The notes under the pieces were generated by a model, which saw only the letters and a program-made list of their open reading frames with translations, was not told the DNA's origin and did not search any database. From positions 8,793-18,462 of the forward strand of contig JAPTWR010000127.1 of NCBI GenBank assembly GCA_028065135.1: a stretch of DNA of 9,670 bases. Reading direction: 5' to 3'. Each line of letters opens with the position of its first letter. Positions within the stretch are counted from its first letter, which is position 1. Position numbers and translations under genes: made by a program. Shown in pieces: positions 1 through 6,374 of the stretch. Source of the stretch: Acidithiobacillus sp. (GTDB lineage Bacteria; Pseudomonadota; Gammaproteobacteria; Acidithiobacillales; Acidithiobacillaceae).

Positions 1-586
1 CGTCTCCAATCCCAGCCTCCCACTGCGTAATGGGCAAAGGCTGCAAACTGCTGTTGGGACCGATGGCGTTGCTCAGTTGCGTTGCCGTGGTATTCAACAG
101 CGTGGACAGATCGTTCAGAGACGCCAAGAGAGGCCCTTTCTGGGCCATGATCTGGTTCGCCAGAACCTCTTCCCGGGGGTTGCCGGACTGCACCATCTGC
201 ACCAGGTAATCCGACAACTGTTCCGGGAAATCAGCGGCGACGGCCTGTATGGCGTAGGCTTCCGCCTCACCGTCACCGCCGATGTTGAGCGCGCCGGTCA
301 CCAGATATTGGGTGACCTGATCCCATCGGGTGTTGTGGCATTGCTCACGAAAGCCCATGGGATTGGTGACCACCGGGCCGAGACCGGCCCAGGTGGCGGC
401 GGCGTAGGGCGCGAGTTGCCCATACGACTGCGCGGCGGACTGTACCTGCGCCCAGGTCTGCGCCATGGCACCGAGCGCCCTGCTGTCTGCCTGCATGGCG
501 GACAACGGATCGGCCAAGGCGGACGCCGGCATGGATACCACGGCCAGAACGGCCAGGAGAGCGGTTGTAAAACGGGTTTTTCGCAT
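1..586 (-). CDS. Secreted protein of unknown family at the trbJ position (C-terminus outside window)
   Basis: Reading leftward from ATG at 584-586 gives 195 uninterrupted residues running off the left edge, so the C-terminus is missing. Residues 1-25 are a clear signal peptide: basic MRKTR, then a hydrophobic stretch, then ASALA before a likely cleavage at ADPLS. The mature part is Ala/Gln-rich and probably helical, with a single Cys at about residue 88 in FREQCHNTRW, and later stretches rich in Gln, Asn and Leu. A G-run (CTGGGGG) about 7 nt upstream is a weak Shine-Dalgarno. The gene lies 85 nt after the EexN-like lipoprotein gene, behind a copy of the 30-bp element. Many trb clusters have the periplasmic protein TrbJ near this position, so a role in the transfer channel or pilus is a reasonable inference. 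I do not recognise a TrbJ signature and give no symbol. Confidence 0.8.
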   Translation of the reverse strand, partial: MRKTRFTTALLAVLAVVSMPASALADPLSAMQADSRALGAMAQTWAQVQSAAQSYGQLAPYAAATWAGLGPVVTNPMGFREQCHNTRWDQVTQYLVTGALNIGGDGEAEAYAIQAVAADFPEQLSDYLVQMVQSGNPREEVLANQIMAQKGPLLASLNDLSTLLNTTATQLSNAIGPNSSLQPLPITQWEAGIGD

Positions 587-619
587 GAGTAACCCCCAGA
601 GAGAAGACGATTCCCTCCG

Positions 620-649
620 GGTATAGCGGGGCAAAACGGGGATAGGTAG
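620..649 (-). promoter_or_regulatory. 30-bp conserved element, copy 1
   Basis: Read on the minus strand, the element is CTACCTATCCCC, ten variable bases (GTTTTGCCCC here), then GCTATACC. It matches copy 2 at 28 of 30 positions and copy 3 at 26 of 30. It sits between the lipoprotein gene stop and the next start, with its right end 33 nt from the ATG at 586. The GCTATA block could be a -10 hexamer, giving a leader of about 25-30 nt, but I see no good -35. It may instead be an operator. A degenerate half copy lies directly upstream at 649-661. Confidence 0.75.
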
Positions 650-671
650 TCTATCGGGGCCGCGTTTACAG

Positions 672-998
672 CTAGTTCAGGGCCTTGGACAGGGTGCTCA
701 GGGTGTTCGGGCTGGATTGGTACTCGATGTCCTGCTGTGCTTGGTCTGCATTGGTACAGTTCGGAGAGGATCCATCCGCAATGCACGGTGCGTGGTTACA
801 TTCCTGGATCAGCTGCTTTCGCTGGCGGGGATGGTGCTGGTAATAGTCCGTCGAGTGATATTGGCTTGCCATGTCGTAGGGCTCCGGCTTGCATACTGCT
901 GTCTGGTCTGCTGGTGCCGGCTTTTTGTGCTCATGCCCACACCCGGCCAATCCCAGGACCGACAACGCGGCCACCACGGCGATCTGCGATACCTTCAT
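672..998 (-). CDS. eexN: EexN-like entry-exclusion lipoprotein
   Basis: This is a 108-residue lipoprotein starting at ATG 996-998, chosen over a longer upstream frame because GGAGGAAG lies just before it and a perfect lipoprotein signal follows. Residues 1-20 are MKVSQ, a hydrophobic core, and the lipobox LAGC, with the lipidated Cys at position 20. The C-terminal half has the pattern YYQHHPRQRKQLIQEC (residues 52-67), then PNCTNAD (79-85). This matches EexN-family proteins, where Y-x-x-HP, a later Cys and P-N-C-x-N-A recur. EexN-type proteins (and TrbK in RP4) sit in the donor envelope and block redundant conjugation between cells carrying the same element. Here the gene follows trbE by 74 nt with a hairpin between, consistent with that role. 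The family call is from motif recall. Function on this element is inferred. Confidence 0.8.
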   Translation of the reverse strand: MKVSQIAVVAALSVLGLAGCGHEHKKPAPADQTAVCKPEPYDMASQYHSTDYYQHHPRQRKQLIQECNHAPCIADGSSPNCTNADQAQQDIEYQSSPNTLSTLSKALN

Positions 999-1022
999 GA
1001 AATCTTCCTCCTTCGGTTCTAT

Positions 1023-1041
1023 GGGCCGGGAAATCCGGCCC
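1023..1041 (-). other. Hairpin between trbE and the lipoprotein gene
   Basis: A perfect 7-bp inverted repeat, GGGCCGG (1023-1029) and CCGGCCC (1035-1041) with a 5-nt loop, lies in the 74-nt trbE-eexN gap. On the minus strand it ends about 12 nt before the Shine-Dalgarno of the lipoprotein gene. It has no following T-run, so it is not a classical terminator. It could stabilise or process the mRNA, or dampen read-through so the lipoprotein is made at a different level from TrbE. Confidence 0.45.
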
Positions 1042-1072
1042 GCACCCAATGGCGCGGATTGTCTCGTCAACC

Positions 1073-3583
1073 TCAGAAAGCCGGATACAGGCGTTCCAGA
1101 AGGCCGATCCAACTCCCCTGAACCGGAACGGGGAGCCGTTCCCGCAACCAGGCCACGGGCCATGTCCGCCCATACAGGTCCCGCAATTCCGCTACCCGCT
1201 TCACGTCGCGAGGATCGGACACGGCGCAGAAAGCCAGGGTCACCGGACCCATGGCAAAAGACACCAGCCGCTGCCCATTAGGGCTGCTCACGTAGTAATC
1301 CTGCTTCGGGGTCGCGGTCTGCAAAAGCTGGATCTGCCGGTCCAGCAGGCCAAAGGCCGTATACATGGGCATCAAGGTGGTCGATCCGGCTTCCCGGTTG
1401 GGCAGAAAAATCTTGGTCGGGCAGCTTTCCTGCAACACCGGAAGCAAGGGGCTCCCGATGAGATCGGCCAGGGACTGCGTGGCGAAGAGGACCGCCGCGT
1501 TCTTCTTGCGCAGCACCTTGAGCCACGCCCGGATTTTGGCCAGGAACAGCGGGTTGTCCAGCAGGGTCCAGGCCTCGTCGAGCACGATCAGCGTGGGGCT
1601 GCCATCCAGCATGGTTTCGATGCGATGGAAGAGGTACAGCAGGATGGGCACCACGATACCCCTGGCGGTATCGCCCTGGGGCAGGCTGTCCATCTCGAAG
1701 GTCAGAAACCGGCTGGAGAGATCCAGACCGTCGTGCCGGGCATCCAACAGATCCCCGTACTTACCCGTGCCCTGGTACACGCCCACCGCCTGTTTCAGGC
1801 GGGCATCCTGCAAGAGGGACACCACGTCGGTAATGGACCGTCCCTGTTCCGATGCCAGACCCTCGATGGCCTGGTGGATGACGGCCCGCTCGGCGGAGGT
1901 CACCGTCACCCCCTGGAGCACAGCCAGGCTTTCCAGCCATTCTTCGGCAAACACCCGCTCGGCCTGGCTATCCACCCGCTCCAGCGGGGCAAAAGACAGC
2001 TTGCTGTACTCTCCGCCCAAGTCGTAGTGCTGGGCCAAGCCCGGCGCGGCAGCGCCCACGGCCTCGGTGAGCGCGAAGAGGGACCGCCCCTTGTCGAAGG
2101 CGATGACCCGCGCGTTGCGATAGCGCAGCCACTGGGCCACGAGCAGCGCCAGCAGACTGGACTTACCAGCACCGGTGGGCCCCAAAATCAGACTGTGCCC
2201 AACATCCGAGACATGCAGATTGAAGCGAAAAGGCGTGGACCCCGAAGTCTTGGCGAAAGTGAGGCACGGTGCCGGTTGGTTCCCCGTGCGCATGAGTGGA
2301 CTGGGACACTCCCGCTCTCCCGCCCAGATCGCCGTTTTGGGCGAAACATCCGCGAAGTTCATGCTGTTCAGCACCGGGCGGCGCACGTTCTCCCAGGTGT
2401 GGCCCGGCAGGCTGCCCAGGAAGGCCTCCACCACATTGACCGTCTCCCGCTTGGCCACGAAGTTGGCGTTGTCGAGCAGGTTCATGACGATCCGAACCCG
2501 ATCCTCCAGCGTCTTGGCGTCCTTCCCGCGTAGCACGACGGTGAATGTGAAATAGCCCAGGCGCACGGCACCGCTGGACACGTCGCCATCGGCCAGCGCG
2601 GTTTCCTGTTCCATGGCCTGCTTGAAGGGATCGGCCCGGTCATGCCGGACCTGACCCCGGTCCAAGGCGGCCGAGAGGTAATCCCGCAGGCTGAATTTGG
2701 AGCTGGCCCACTTCTCCCGATACTTCCCGATCAGCTTCTTGGACTCCTGCTGATCCTGGAGAATGAAGCGGGTGGTGTAGCGCAGCGGGAACGGCAGGCC
2801 GTGCAAATCTTCCAGCAGCACGGGATTCGTGCGGTCCGGGTAGCCCGTCACACTGACCACCTCGATCAACTCCCCGTCGATGGATGGCTCCACGCCGGCG
2901 ATGAAATCGTGGTGCCCGAGAAGCACGTCCAGATAGCCCGGGATCGTCGGGGGATTCACGCCGTGCGCCTTGCCGGTCAGGCACTCATGATAGTGGGTCA
3001 GCAAGCCGCGAGCATCGAGCGGGGATAGCAGAAAGGTCTGCTGCAAGATCCCGGTGACGGCGCGAATGGCGTCCTCGAATTTCTGCAGGAGCACGTCGAA
3101 GGTGTCCGGCTGCGCGTCCTTTTTGGACTCCAGAAACATCTGCCCGGCGGACACTTCGGACTCCGGCGGGGTCTGCCAGGTAAGCGCCAGAGTGTAGCGG
3201 GAGAGAAAGTGCAGGCCCTCCTGCTCGAATTGGGAGCGGCGCTCCAGATCGATGAGGGCGGATACGGGATCGGGGAAGAAGCACCGGCTTTCTTCGATGT
3301 ATCCGTCCGCAGGGACACGGGTGGCCGAGATCTGCACGGTCCATCCCGACCCGAGCCGCGTCAAGGCGGCATTGACGACCGCCGACATACGGTTGATCCC
3401 GGCGTGGGAAAGACTTTCCCGGTCTGGGCCGGAAAATCCGATGACGGACAGGAACGAACCATCCTTGTTCAAGAGGACGGCGCAGGGTTTACCCAGAACC
3501 GTGATCTCGCCCGCCAGGATGGCGGGGTTGAGCAGATCGGGCAGCGCAAGCTCCTTACTGCGAAACTCTTTGACGTTCAGCAT
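1073..3583 (-). CDS. trbE: TrbE, VirB4-family conjugative transfer ATPase
   Basis: This 836-residue protein is a full-length VirB4/TrbE ATPase, the cytoplasmic motor at the inner-membrane base of the conjugation channel, needed for pilus assembly and substrate transfer. Walker A is GPTGAGKSS at residues 468-476. Walker B is LIVLDEAW at about 665-672 with Asp-Glu at 669-670. ATQSLAD at 701-707 is the usual downstream motif. Residues 1-440 form the family's N-terminal domain that contacts TrbD/VirB3 and the channel. Length is normal for the family and no break is seen. The ATG at 3581-3583 lies 29 nt inside the end of trbD and has no convincing Shine-Dalgarno, so it is probably translated by coupling to trbD. 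The long open frames on the opposite strand here are shadows. Confidence 0.95.
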   Translation of the reverse strand: MLNVKEFRSKELALPDLLNPAILAGEITVLGKPCAVLLNKDGSFLSVIGFSGPDRESLSHAGINRMSAVVNAALTRLGSGWTVQISATRVPADGYIEESRCFFPDPVSALIDLERRSQFEQEGLHFLSRYTLALTWQTPPESEVSAGQMFLESKKDAQPDTFDVLLQKFEDAIRAVTGILQQTFLLSPLDARGLLTHYHECLTGKAHGVNPPTIPGYLDVLLGHHDFIAGVEPSIDGELIEVVSVTGYPDRTNPVLLEDLHGLPFPLRYTTRFILQDQQESKKLIGKYREKWASSKFSLRDYLSAALDRGQVRHDRADPFKQAMEQETALADGDVSSGAVRLGYFTFTVVLRGKDAKTLEDRVRIVMNLLDNANFVAKRETVNVVEAFLGSLPGHTWENVRRPVLNSMNFADVSPKTAIWAGERECPSPLMRTGNQPAPCLTFAKTSGSTPFRFNLHVSDVGHSLILGPTGAGKSSLLALLVAQWLRYRNARVIAFDKGRSLFALTEAVGAAAPGLAQHYDLGGEYSKLSFAPLERVDSQAERVFAEEWLESLAVLQGVTVTSAERAVIHQAIEGLASEQGRSITDVVSLLQDARLKQAVGVYQGTGKYGDLLDARHDGLDLSSRFLTFEMDSLPQGDTARGIVVPILLYLFHRIETMLDGSPTLIVLDEAWTLLDNPLFLAKIRAWLKVLRKKNAAVLFATQSLADLIGSPLLPVLQESCPTKIFLPNREAGSTTLMPMYTAFGLLDRQIQLLQTATPKQDYYVSSPNGQRLVSFAMGPVTLAFCAVSDPRDVKRVAELRDLYGRTWPVAWLRERLPVPVQGSWIGLLERLYPAF

Positions 3584-3947
3584 CTTTTCGGGCTCCCAGC
3601 CGGGCTATCCAGGACAGCAGTTTGGTGGTGGCGGGGATGGGGTGCGGGTTGGGGATCTCCCGGTACCCGGCCTCCAGCGTCGCGCCGCTCCCATAGAAGG
3701 TCTGGTACTTTCTGGACCGGTTGACCACCGCGATCATTTGGGCGTCGGATTTCGCCAGATGTTGCAGCACCGCCTGAATCAGCATGAACAGCAGCACGGC
3801 GATGACAGCGCCCGGGATGGAGAGGGTGAAGAAATACACCAGCATCGCAAATCCGGCGTTGTACATTGTCGCTGTGCGTTCCGCCCCCATCAGCAGATGG
3901 GGACGGACCAGCGACTGGTACAGCCGCACCTGCCGTGTTCCGTCCAT
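3555..3947 (-). CDS. trbD: TrbD, VirB3-like inner-membrane protein
   Basis: A 130-residue protein starting at ATG 3945-3947, fixed by a very strong GGAGGAGG 4-6 nt upstream. A longer in-frame extension upstream is an arginine/proline-rich shadow of trbC and is rejected. The N-terminus QSLVRPHLLMGAERT (residues 11-25) is the conserved VirB3/TrbD entry motif. Residues about 33-66 are one long hydrophobic hairpin or one to two membrane segments. The cytoplasmic tail contains DAQMIAVVNRSRKY (about 68-81), also typical. VirB3-family proteins are inner-membrane partners of the VirB4/TrbE ATPase. The gene starts 22 nt after trbC and overlaps trbE by 29 nt, as expected for stoichiometric partners. 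It is somewhat longer than the roughly 100 residues usual for TrbD, with the extra length in the basic C-terminal tail. Confidence 0.88.
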   Translation of the reverse strand: MDGTRQVRLYQSLVRPHLLMGAERTATMYNAGFAMLVYFFTLSIPGAVIAVLLFMLIQAVLQHLAKSDAQMIAVVNRSRKYQTFYGSGATLEAGYREIPNPHPIPATTKLLSWIARLGARKDAERQRVSQ

Positions 3948-3969
3948 CTTTCCTCCTCCGGTCTGGCCG

Positions 3970-4359
3970 TTACAGACCCAGGCCGTGGGCCAGGGTCGCC
4001 AACAGGCCGGCGTGCTGGCCCAACACGGCCGCCTGGATACCGGCCTGCTGGCCGAACCACCCATACTGGGCGATGAGAAAGCCGCCGCCCGCGGCGGTAC
4101 CGATACCGACGGCGGCCTTGCCGTAGTCGTGCTTGAAGGCGTGCACCGCGCCGTAGCCGACGCCGCCGGCCACGCCCACGGACCCGATGAAGGGCATGAA
4201 GTTCTGCTGAACGAAGTTGCTGATGTCCCCGAAGGGGCCACCGGTGGCCGCCAAAGCGGCCGCGGTTCCCGCCAGGGTAAGCCCCACGCCCAGAGCCAGC
4301 TTGGCCTTGCGGCTCAAAGGCCGGCGATTGTACTGCGGCATTGCGTCTACCTGTTCCAT
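3970..4359 (-). CDS. trbC: TrbC, VirB2-like conjugative pilin precursor
   Basis: A 129-residue hydrophobic protein. I chose ATG 4357-4359 (MEQVDAM) because AGAGGA lies 7 nt upstream. A second possible start is ATG 4339-4341 (MPQYNRR). The longer frame back to 4467 runs through the hairpin and the 30-bp element and is not plausible. Residues about 10-20 are basic (NRRPLSRKAK), followed by a signal-like segment LALGVGLTLAGTAAALAA (21-38). Two Gly/Ala-rich membrane segments follow, near 57-71 and 81-98, which is the normal architecture of TrbC/VirB2 pilins that are cleaved and inserted in the inner membrane before pilus assembly. A further 25 or so residues, rich in Gln, Ala and Leu, extend the C-terminus. 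Placement directly before trbD and trbE supports the call. Sequence similarity among pilins is low, so the call rests on architecture and order. Confidence 0.82.
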   Translation of the reverse strand: MEQVDAMPQYNRRPLSRKAKLALGVGLTLAGTAAALAATGGPFGDISNFVQQNFMPFIGSVGVAGGVGYGAVHAFKHDYGKAAVGIGTAAGGGFLIAQYGWFGQQAGIQAAVLGQHAGLLATLAHGLGL

Positions 4360-4420
4360 GTTGCGATTCCTCTTGCAAGCAGGTTGTCCCGTTACCTCGA
4401 CGTATCGGTAGGGACCACTC

Positions 4421-4453
4421 CCGACACGCCACAGGCCCCTTGGCCTGTGTCGG
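4421..4453 (-). other. Strong hairpin in the trbC leader, abutting the 30-bp element
   Basis: CCGACAC (4421-4427) pairs with GTGTCGG (4447-4453), and AGGCC (4433-4437) with GGCCT (4442-4446) around a CCTT loop, giving 12 pairs with a 5-nt bulge. An alternative perfect 8-bp stem is 4430-4437 with 4442-4449. On the minus strand it begins at the base next to the 30-bp element and ends about 60 nt before trbC. No T-run follows. If the element is a promoter, this would form the first part of the trbC mRNA, plausibly stabilising it. Confidence 0.55.
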
Positions 4454-4481
4454 TATAGCGGGGCCAAAAGGGGATAGGTAG
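4452..4481 (-). promoter_or_regulatory. 30-bp conserved element, copy 2
   Basis: Minus-strand CTACCTATCCCC, middle TTTTGGCCCC, then GCTATACC. It lies 4 nt beyond the stop of the DotD-like gene and ends 92 nt before the trbC start. It therefore separates the regulator-trbB unit from trbC-trbD-trbE. It differs from copy 1 at two positions and from copy 3 at two positions, all in the middle block. Interpretation as promoter or operator is inference from position and conservation. Confidence 0.78.
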
Positions 4482-4485
4482 GCCC

Positions 4486-4881
4486 TCAGTCGCCGACCAG
4501 CGGCGCGTTGTGAACCACCAGGACCTGACCACCCAACAGGGCAAAGCTGCCTTGGATGTAGGAGATGCCGGCAATCCGCTTGAGCAGGGTGATGGCGGGG
4601 ACCGCCTCCCCATAGGGAATTTTCTCCCCGATCATGGCGTAGTTCGGCCCGGTGAAACGAAATTGGATATGCAGCTTGCGGGCAATATACCGCAGTGCTC
4701 CGCGCTCACTGACGCGATAGCTGGCCGGTAGCCGCACGTCAAAGAAAAAGGTCGCGGGGGGATCGGAAAAGAAAGAAACACTTGGCTTGGGCCTTACCGG
4801 CGGACTCCGATGCAACACCACCGGGACCGATATTACCGGAACCACCGGAATCTGGAGTTCTGGGGCAAGAGCGTACCACAT
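4486..4881 (-). CDS. Small protein resembling a DotD / secretin-N0 domain, between trbB and trbC
   Basis: A 131-residue protein starting at ATG 4879-4881, with TGAGGA about 8 nt upstream inside the end of trbB. The N-terminal 45 residues are proline-rich with hydrophobic patches (IPVVPVISVPVVL). I see no basic n-region or lipobox, so export is uncertain. Residues about 47-125 read as a beta-alpha-beta-beta-alpha-beta unit: FFFDVRLP, ALRYIARKLHIQFRFTG, MIGEKIPYG, AITLLKRIAGI, GQVLVVHN. That pattern resembles the N0/STN-like fold in secretins, TcpQ/PilL-type proteins and the type IVB lipoprotein DotD. This similarity is from pattern only. The standard trb order has trbC directly after trbB, so this is an insertion within a conserved gene pair. 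A role in the outer-membrane part of the channel or pilus is inference. The gene itself is well supported by its packing. Confidence 0.72.
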   Translation of the reverse strand: MWYALAPELQIPVVPVISVPVVLHRSPPVRPKPSVSFFSDPPATFFFDVRLPASYRVSERGALRYIARKLHIQFRFTGPNYAMIGEKIPYGEAVPAITLLKRIAGISYIQGSFALLGGQVLVVHNAPLVGD

Positions 4882-4891
4882 GGGCTAATCC

Positions 4892-5845
4892 TCACTGATC
4901 GAAACAAACGATATCGGAAACCACACGGCCCGCCGGATGGCCTGGGTCGCGCCGGATCTGGACCACCACGTCCACGGCTTCCCGGATCAAGGCGCTCTGG
5001 GACGGCACCCCCGCCTCCTGGCAAAGCTGGTCCAGACGGATCAGTGCGGCTTCCGGGTCATTCGCGTGCAGGGTGGCCAGTCCCCCGGGGTGACCGGTGT
5101 TCCAGGCCTTGAGCAGCGCCAAAGCGGCGCCGTCGCGCACTTCACCCACAAAGATGCGGTCCGGACGGTAGCGCAAAGTCAGCTTCAGGAGCCGGGTCAT
5201 GTCGATATTGGCATCCGGGTCCGTCAGCATCTGGACGGTGTTGGGTGCCTTGCAGACGATCTCCCGCGTGTCCTCGATGATGACGACACGCTGATCGAGC
5301 CCGGAGACCTGGGCGACCCGATGCGACAGAGCGTTGAGCAGGGTGGTCTTGCCCGAACCGGTCCCACCGCTCACCAAAATGTTCTTGCGCGTGTCCAGGG
5401 CTTCGGTCAGATAATCTCGCTGATCTGGGGCCAGAATGCCGGCATGCACATAGTCCTCCAGGGTGAAGATCCTGGTGGTGGGCAGGCGGATAGAGAACGT
5501 CGGCATGGGCGTCAGAGGCGGGATACAGCCTGCGAAGCGGGCTCGGCGAAACTCGTCGGGCATCGCCCCCTCAACGATGGGCCGGTTCCGGTCCACCACC
5601 GTTTCCCGCCAGGACGCCATGAGGGCCAGGAAGTTGAGCGCCTTGGCCGGACTCATGCGGGTCAGTTCGGTGATCCCGTGTCCATGCCGCTCCACGAGGA
5701 TTCTTCCGTCGTCGTTTAGCATGATTTCAACGGCGGATGGGTCATCGAAAACCGCGCAGATAGTCTCTCCCAGAATCCGGCGCATCTGCTCGATCAACCG
5801 GGCATGGGCCTCGACCTTGGCCTTGTCGATGGAATGCAGCGTCAT
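4892..5845 (-). CDS. trbB: TrbB, VirB11-family secretion ATPase
   Basis: A 317-residue hexameric-type ATPase that powers conjugative pilus assembly and substrate transfer at the inner membrane. All family motifs are visible in order: Walker A GGTGSGKTT at residues 160-168, Asp box IIEDTREI at 189-196, Walker B RIFVGEVRDGA at 230-240, and His box HPGGLATLHAND at 252-263. Length is typical of TrbB. The start at ATG 5843-5845 is supported by GGAGG 8 nt upstream and lies only 3 nt after the stop of the upstream regulator gene, so the two are almost certainly co-transcribed and translationally coupled. A long open frame on the opposite strand over the same region is a shadow. Confidence 0.96.
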   Translation of the reverse strand: MTLHSIDKAKVEAHARLIEQMRRILGETICAVFDDPSAVEIMLNDDGRILVERHGHGITELTRMSPAKALNFLALMASWRETVVDRNRPIVEGAMPDEFRRARFAGCIPPLTPMPTFSIRLPTTRIFTLEDYVHAGILAPDQRDYLTEALDTRKNILVSGGTGSGKTTLLNALSHRVAQVSGLDQRVVIIEDTREIVCKAPNTVQMLTDPDANIDMTRLLKLTLRYRPDRIFVGEVRDGAALALLKAWNTGHPGGLATLHANDPEAALIRLDQLCQEAGVPSQSALIREAVDVVVQIRRDPGHPAGRVVSDIVCFDQ

Positions 5846-5848
5846 GGG

Positions 5849-6316
5849 TCATTCCTCCGTCGGGTTCTCGTCTTCAACAACGATGCGCTGCTCCAGCAGC
5901 CGGGCGATCCGGCGCAACGCCCGGGGCCGGTCCCCGTCGAATCCCATCTGGGCCACTTGCGTCAAAAACCGCTCGTAGCGAGTCAGCGCAGAGGACCGGA
6001 CGGCCTCCGCCTCATCAAGAACCGGCTCCGGCAGGTGCAGCAGCATGAGTTTGACGAACATATCGAACATGGCCGTGAGGGTATCCAACTCGGCTTGCAC
6101 GGCCTCCACATCCCCCCTGAGCGCCAGGATCGTTGCGGACATGCGCCGCTCGAAGCCGCGCAGATCGCCGTCTCCCGCCGTGTTGGCCGCCTCGATGCCG
6201 CGAAGCGCATAATCCGTGATCAAGGCGGCCCTGGAGACGCGCTTCTCCCGAGATTCCTTTTCGATACGGTCGGCATAACGACCGATGAGCTTTACTTGTC
6301 CGAATACCGTGGGCAT
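5849..6316 (-). CDS. Ribbon-helix-helix-like regulator with helical C-terminus, first gene of the trb cluster
   Basis: A 155-residue protein starting at ATG 6314-6316, fixed by AGGAGG 6 nt upstream. Residues about 4-42 contain a strand-like segment (VFGQVKLIGRYA), a charged helix (DRIEKESREKR) and a second helix beginning VSRAALITDYALRGI. This is the layout of a ribbon-helix-helix (CopG/MetJ-type) DNA-binding domain. The rest is mostly helical and charged, with a likely coiled coil near 55-90 and an acidic end (EDENPTEE). Small CopG-like genes next to trbB occur in Tn4371-type conjugative elements (recalled, not searched). The gene lies 3 nt before trbB and 29 nt after a copy of the 30-bp element, so it may regulate its own unit and the other element-headed units. 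A relaxosome accessory role, like MobC or TraM, is an alternative. The fold is inferred from pattern only. Confidence 0.75.
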   Translation of the reverse strand: MPTVFGQVKLIGRYADRIEKESREKRVSRAALITDYALRGIEAANTAGDGDLRGFERRMSATILALRGDVEAVQAELDTLTAMFDMFVKLMLLHLPEPVLDEAEAVRSSALTRYERFLTQVAQMGFDGDRPRALRRIARLLEQRIVVEDENPTEE

Positions 6317-6344
6317 GGGCCCCTCCTGTTCATCGTCCCGCTTT

Positions 6345-6374
6345 GGTATAGCCGGACCAAAAGGGGATAGGTAG
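6345..6374 (-). promoter_or_regulatory. 30-bp conserved element, copy 3
   Basis: Minus-strand CTACCTATCCCC, middle TTTTGGTCCG, then GCTATACC. Its right end is 28 nt from the ATG of the regulator gene at 6316, closely matching the 33 nt seen for copy 1. It is the most upstream transfer-block signal in the window and probably marks the start of the cluster. It differs from copy 2 at two positions. Two CTAT cores, 19 bp apart, lie on about the same helical face, which would suit either paired regulator dimers or a promoter. Confidence 0.76.

Noticed and set aside
620..649. Reading the 30-bp element as a sigma-54 promoter
   Set aside because: TGGCC is present in copy 2, but there is no GC at the required spacing, and copy 1 lacks the GG.
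1049..2533. Long plus-strand open frame of 494 codons antisense to trbE
   Set aside because: It mirrors the codon pattern of a clear VirB4 ATPase gene in high-G+C DNA, has no Shine-Dalgarno, and its product resembles no family.
3948..4241. Upstream extension of trbD overlapping trbC
   Set aside because: The extra residues are Ser/Pro/Ala/Arg-rich shadow sequence, and the strong Shine-Dalgarno lies at the ATG at 3947.
4360..4467. Upstream extension of trbC to 4467
   Set aside because: It would run through the hairpin and the 30-bp element. The signal-like segment and Shine-Dalgarno support the start at 4359.
4937..5719. Plus-strand open frame of 260 codons antisense to trbB
   Set aside because: It lies wholly over a gene with all VirB11 motifs and is a shadow frame.
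620..6374. The three repeats as a CRISPR array or transposon ends
   Set aside because: They are kilobases apart, all in the same orientation, and each lies in a gap before a functional gene. There are no spacers, inverted ends or transposase.
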